This document shows, piece after piece, positions 61,576 through 64,000 of a stretch of DNA of 64,000 nucleotides. The notes below the pieces were generated by a model. It ran no database searches, was not told where the DNA came from, and saw nothing but the letters and a program-made list of their open reading frames with translations. The translations under genes and the position numbers were made by a program. Positions within the stretch are counted from its first letter, which is position 1; each line of letters starts with the position of its first letter. The DNA is taken from contig JABWDB010000031.1 of the NCBI GenBank assembly GCA_019614645.1, forward strand, positions 2,232,001 through 2,296,000. The letters are read 5' to 3'. Source of the stretch: Stratiolaelaps scimitus (taxonomy: Eukaryota > Arthropoda > Arachnida > Mesostigmata > Laelapidae).

Positions 61576-61923
61576 ATGGCTGACGACATATCAACGGCAT
61601 CTAGCGATGACGTTCTCTGTGCGAATCTCTCAAGAATATGTGTTCAAAAGGCAATATTTGGAATCTCGACGAACAGGCCAAGGAAGATGATTCATAAATC
61701 GTGTGAATCACTGGGCAACCACCGTTGGATTTCTGAAGGACAGCACGAGCCCGTGTTCTTGGAAGGAAACACGTGTTTATCCTATTACATAATATTATAC
61801 GACAAATGCGAAGCCAAATTGCGAAAGTACAAGTATAGCTTTCGTCAAGTGATGCTCGGGCTGATTTCGACAGTTAAGAACATCAAGGGTCGACACCTCT
61901 GGCAAAACGGTCGCGAGAAGTGA
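61576..61923 (+). CDS. Unrecognised 115-codon ORF
   Basis: An ATG frame (MADDISTASSDDVLCANLSR at the start) of 115 codons ends TGA just before an inverted repeat and a short interspersed repeat copy. A good acceptor-like sequence (tgtttcttgctccacag) lies about 28 bases upstream, so this may be a terminal coding exon. The middle has a Tyr/Ile/Leu-rich part (LSYYIILYDKCEAKLRKYKY). The nearby AATAAA strings of the repeat could act as a polyadenylation signal. No family is recognised. Confidence 0.3.
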   Translation: MADDISTASSDDVLCANLSRICVQKAIFGISTNRPRKMIHKSCESLGNHRWISEGQHEPVFLEGNTCLSYYIILYDKCEAKLRKYKYSFRQVMLGLISTVKNIKGRHLWQNGREK

Positions 61924-61963
61924 CGAGTATAATAATAATAACGCTTTATTATTATTATACTCG
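61924..61963. repeat. 17-bp perfect inverted repeat next to the short interspersed repeat
   Basis: Arms cgagtataataataata and its reverse complement are separated by acgctt. It touches the 5' side of repeat copy 4. Confidence 0.93.
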
Positions 61964-62065
61964 CAGGTTCGAGTCCCGTGTCGTGACATATAAGAGAACT
62001 TAAGCATTGTAAAAACTGCAGTTCCTTTAATAAACCAATAAAGCTTTACCTTTACCTTTATTTAG
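61964..62065 (+). repeat. Short interspersed repeat, copy 4 (best conserved)
   Basis: It starts with a canonical pol III B box ggttcgagtcc (61966-61976), then gtgacatataagagaactta, agcattgtaaaaactgcagt, tcctttaataaaccaataaa and a (ctttac)n tail. This layout suggests a tRNA-derived short retroposon, although no A box was recognised upstream. The alternative is the 3' end of a longer retroelement. Confidence 0.87.
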
Positions 62066-62179
62066 TATACCACATGAACATATCTATATGGATATTTCTT
62101 TTTCAAAAATTACGTATGTGTATGATGCTTCATTCAGAATTTCCATTATCTTATCAAAATAATCAAACACGTTTAAAAA

Positions 62180-62183
<4 letters not shown>

Positions 62184-62222
<39 letters not shown>
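62184..62222. repeat. (TA)n microsatellite
   Basis: About 39 bases of TA. Confidence 0.96.
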
Positions 62223-62224
<2 letters not shown>

Positions 62225-63111
62225 GACAATAGTCTCTGCAAACTTTTACGAATAGGCTTGACCTGGACACGAACTAGCACGCGAGCGACATTGCCAAAAT
62301 ATTGGACATATGAAGCATTGAGTGAAAACCTTCTAAAAGCTAAAAATTCATTTGTTTCAAACATAAGCCTAAATAATAATAATAATATTCTTGAAGTCTG
62401 TAGACAAACACCGTCATCAAAATCCGCATAGACGTAACCTTGAAAATTTACTGAGTTCATTTTAGGGAACAACGATACCGAGAGGAATTAACCATGTCAG
62501 TATGAAATAAAGATGTCTATTCAAATATAGATGTCAATACGAGAAAAATATGTCAATTTTCAAATAAATAGTTTTCGCTAAATCGCTTTTAAGAATGGAG
62601 AACCCCACCGCAGCAATGTACAACCAGCCGAATAAAGCATCACGTTAAAGTTAAACGGCGGCGAGCACTGTGGCCGAGTCCACTTTGACGTCCTTTGTTC
62701 CGTATTCTTCGACTAATTCAACGTAACGTCAGACCTCCAGATACCAGAGGCGTTCTCAATAATACAAACCTGTCGAAACTATCCGATACCGAACGAGTAG
62801 TTTAAATTGAGCTTCGAATTGAACGGCAGCCACTATTGAAATCTCGATTCCCTGTTCTAGCTATTAGAACAGGCAACATGTTTCATTAATCGTCGAAATC
62901 ATCAGGATTATGTATGGCCATACATTGTATAATGCATACACAAGGCAGTAGCAAAGAATTGTACAAATAGACACATAGTCGTGCAAATATATATAGATAG
63001 ATTGTAGACGGTGAATTTAGGTAAATGATAGAGATAACCCCGTTTCTGCAAAGGGTCGAGCAGGGACCGAAGCCATTTGTCAGCATTCAATTATGTTCAG
63101 TTGAGGTATGC

Positions 63112-63144
<33 letters not shown>

Positions 63145-64000
63145 AACCGTCACTGCTAATTTCCTCGAAGGAGTCCATCACAGGTTGATCCACGCAACCG
63201 GGAACAAGCACCCAGGATCCTCCCTTCTGTGACGCCTTTCTCTCGCTGCACAGAGCAAAAGAGGGGATGCCATCGCCTCCCCCAGGGGATGATCATGACC
63301 TCAGGCCTCGGCCCGGCACTCAGTCTCCAATTATTGTATATTTACATTTTGTTTAACTAATCGAAAATAAACTGTTGTGCATACATACATGCATATATGT
63401 ATGCACAACAGTTTATTTTACAACAGTTTATATCGTTGAGGTGACGCAGTTTTTTGTTGATGCACGTATAATTAGTACAGCAGTGTACTTGAAAAGAAAA
63501 CAAAAATAGCGGAAATCTAGTAATTTTTTTCTTATAGGACAGCTAACCTCGAACAAAACATCACTGGCTCTTCAAAATTGGAACTAACCTTCAACGTCCT
63601 CTCATAATTGAATAATGAAGGCTTTCTTTGCTTTCGTTTTTGTTCTGAAATACACGCAACTATCTAATTATGAATTTACACAACAGAAAAAAACCTAATT
63701 GCAAGGAAGGTTAATTTTAAAAGCGTCAACTTTCGGTCAGTCTGCCATAGGGTTGCATAATCATTTGAATACTCTACACGACTAAAAAAATATATTGCAA
63801 TGATAGGAACCGACATAATATTTAGTTATATAACTTCAAATGTACAATGATTAGAGAATTAATATTAATAATAATATTATTATTAATACGATTATTTATG
63901 TTGTTTGCGACGACATTAACATTATTCGTTTGATCACATTTCAACAATAGGTGATTGTGCGGTAACACTATTTCGGTTGGTAACATTATCAGAGCGGAAT
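62223..64000. other. No supported gene; repeats only
   Basis: Contains a TA run (63114-63141), a 24-bp hairpin (63364-63419) and an AAT/ATT-rich inverted region near 63859-63890. No exon with good borders was seen on either strand. Confidence 0.5.
63364..63419. repeat. Perfect 24-bp inverted repeat, 8-base loop
   Basis: Arm aaaataaactgttgtgcata continues with cata and is repeated exactly in reverse complement after catgcata. A third partial copy of the outer end (caacagttta) follows at 63421. This could be a very small palindromic foldback element. Confidence 0.95.

Noticed and set aside
1..64000. CRISPR arrays, operons, phage or integrative elements
   Set aside because: No regularly spaced direct repeats with unique spacers, no runs of adjacent long ORFs and no bacterial-type signals; the DNA is clearly eukaryotic.

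Overview
The window looks like non-coding-rich DNA from an arthropod nuclear genome. It has spliced genes with GT..AG introns of several kilobases, dense microsatellites (TA, GA, ATT, CAA), mariner transposons and short retroposed repeats. A mite or other chelicerate is possible, but the sequence does not settle it. I see no operon, CRISPR array, rRNA or convincing tRNA gene.

The main content is one large gene on the minus strand. It encodes an SLC4-family anion exchanger of the AE2/AE3 type (Drosophila Ae2-like). I rebuilt it exon by exon from the raw sequence using splice signals, reading phase and family motifs. Ten consecutive exons between 18271 and 876 join in perfect phase, and a further one (739..542) carries the conserved VLPPGD motif. 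Together they cover the conserved cytoplasmic domain: PHEVFVEL, ETARWIKYEE, RWGAPHVASLSF, AVVILDLEEKDLPG, RIPEDSEG, FVRLADS, EVPLPVR, DYHEIGRCISTLMSNK, FHEAAYAAEGR and LPPGDYDNKALLP. Four exons of a low-complexity, His-rich N-terminal region lie at 28.6-39.0 kb. A possible ATG exon lies at 57.8 kb. The membrane-transport half must lie beyond base 1, so the window holds only the 5' half of the gene. One phase break, between 28591 and 18271, shows that at least one exon is still unplaced.

The introns hold mobile and repetitive DNA. There is a complete-ended but internally deleted mariner (35583-36277) inside a TA microsatellite, and two decayed mariner fragments (about 8.2-8.5 and 30.3-30.6 kb). 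A short interspersed repeat with a pol III-like B box and a double AATAAA has four copies (17.8, 38.3, 56.0 and 62.0 kb). A second repeat family lies at 34.0 and 41.6-42.1 kb, and there are several perfect palindromes. A few unrecognised ORFs or exon-like stretches occur on either strand. The best is a pair of minus-strand exon candidates at 60.3-60.7 kb with a membrane segment, probably a different gene upstream. No previously undescribed system stands out with certainty. The most unusual objects are the DNA-binding-only mariner and the two repeat families.
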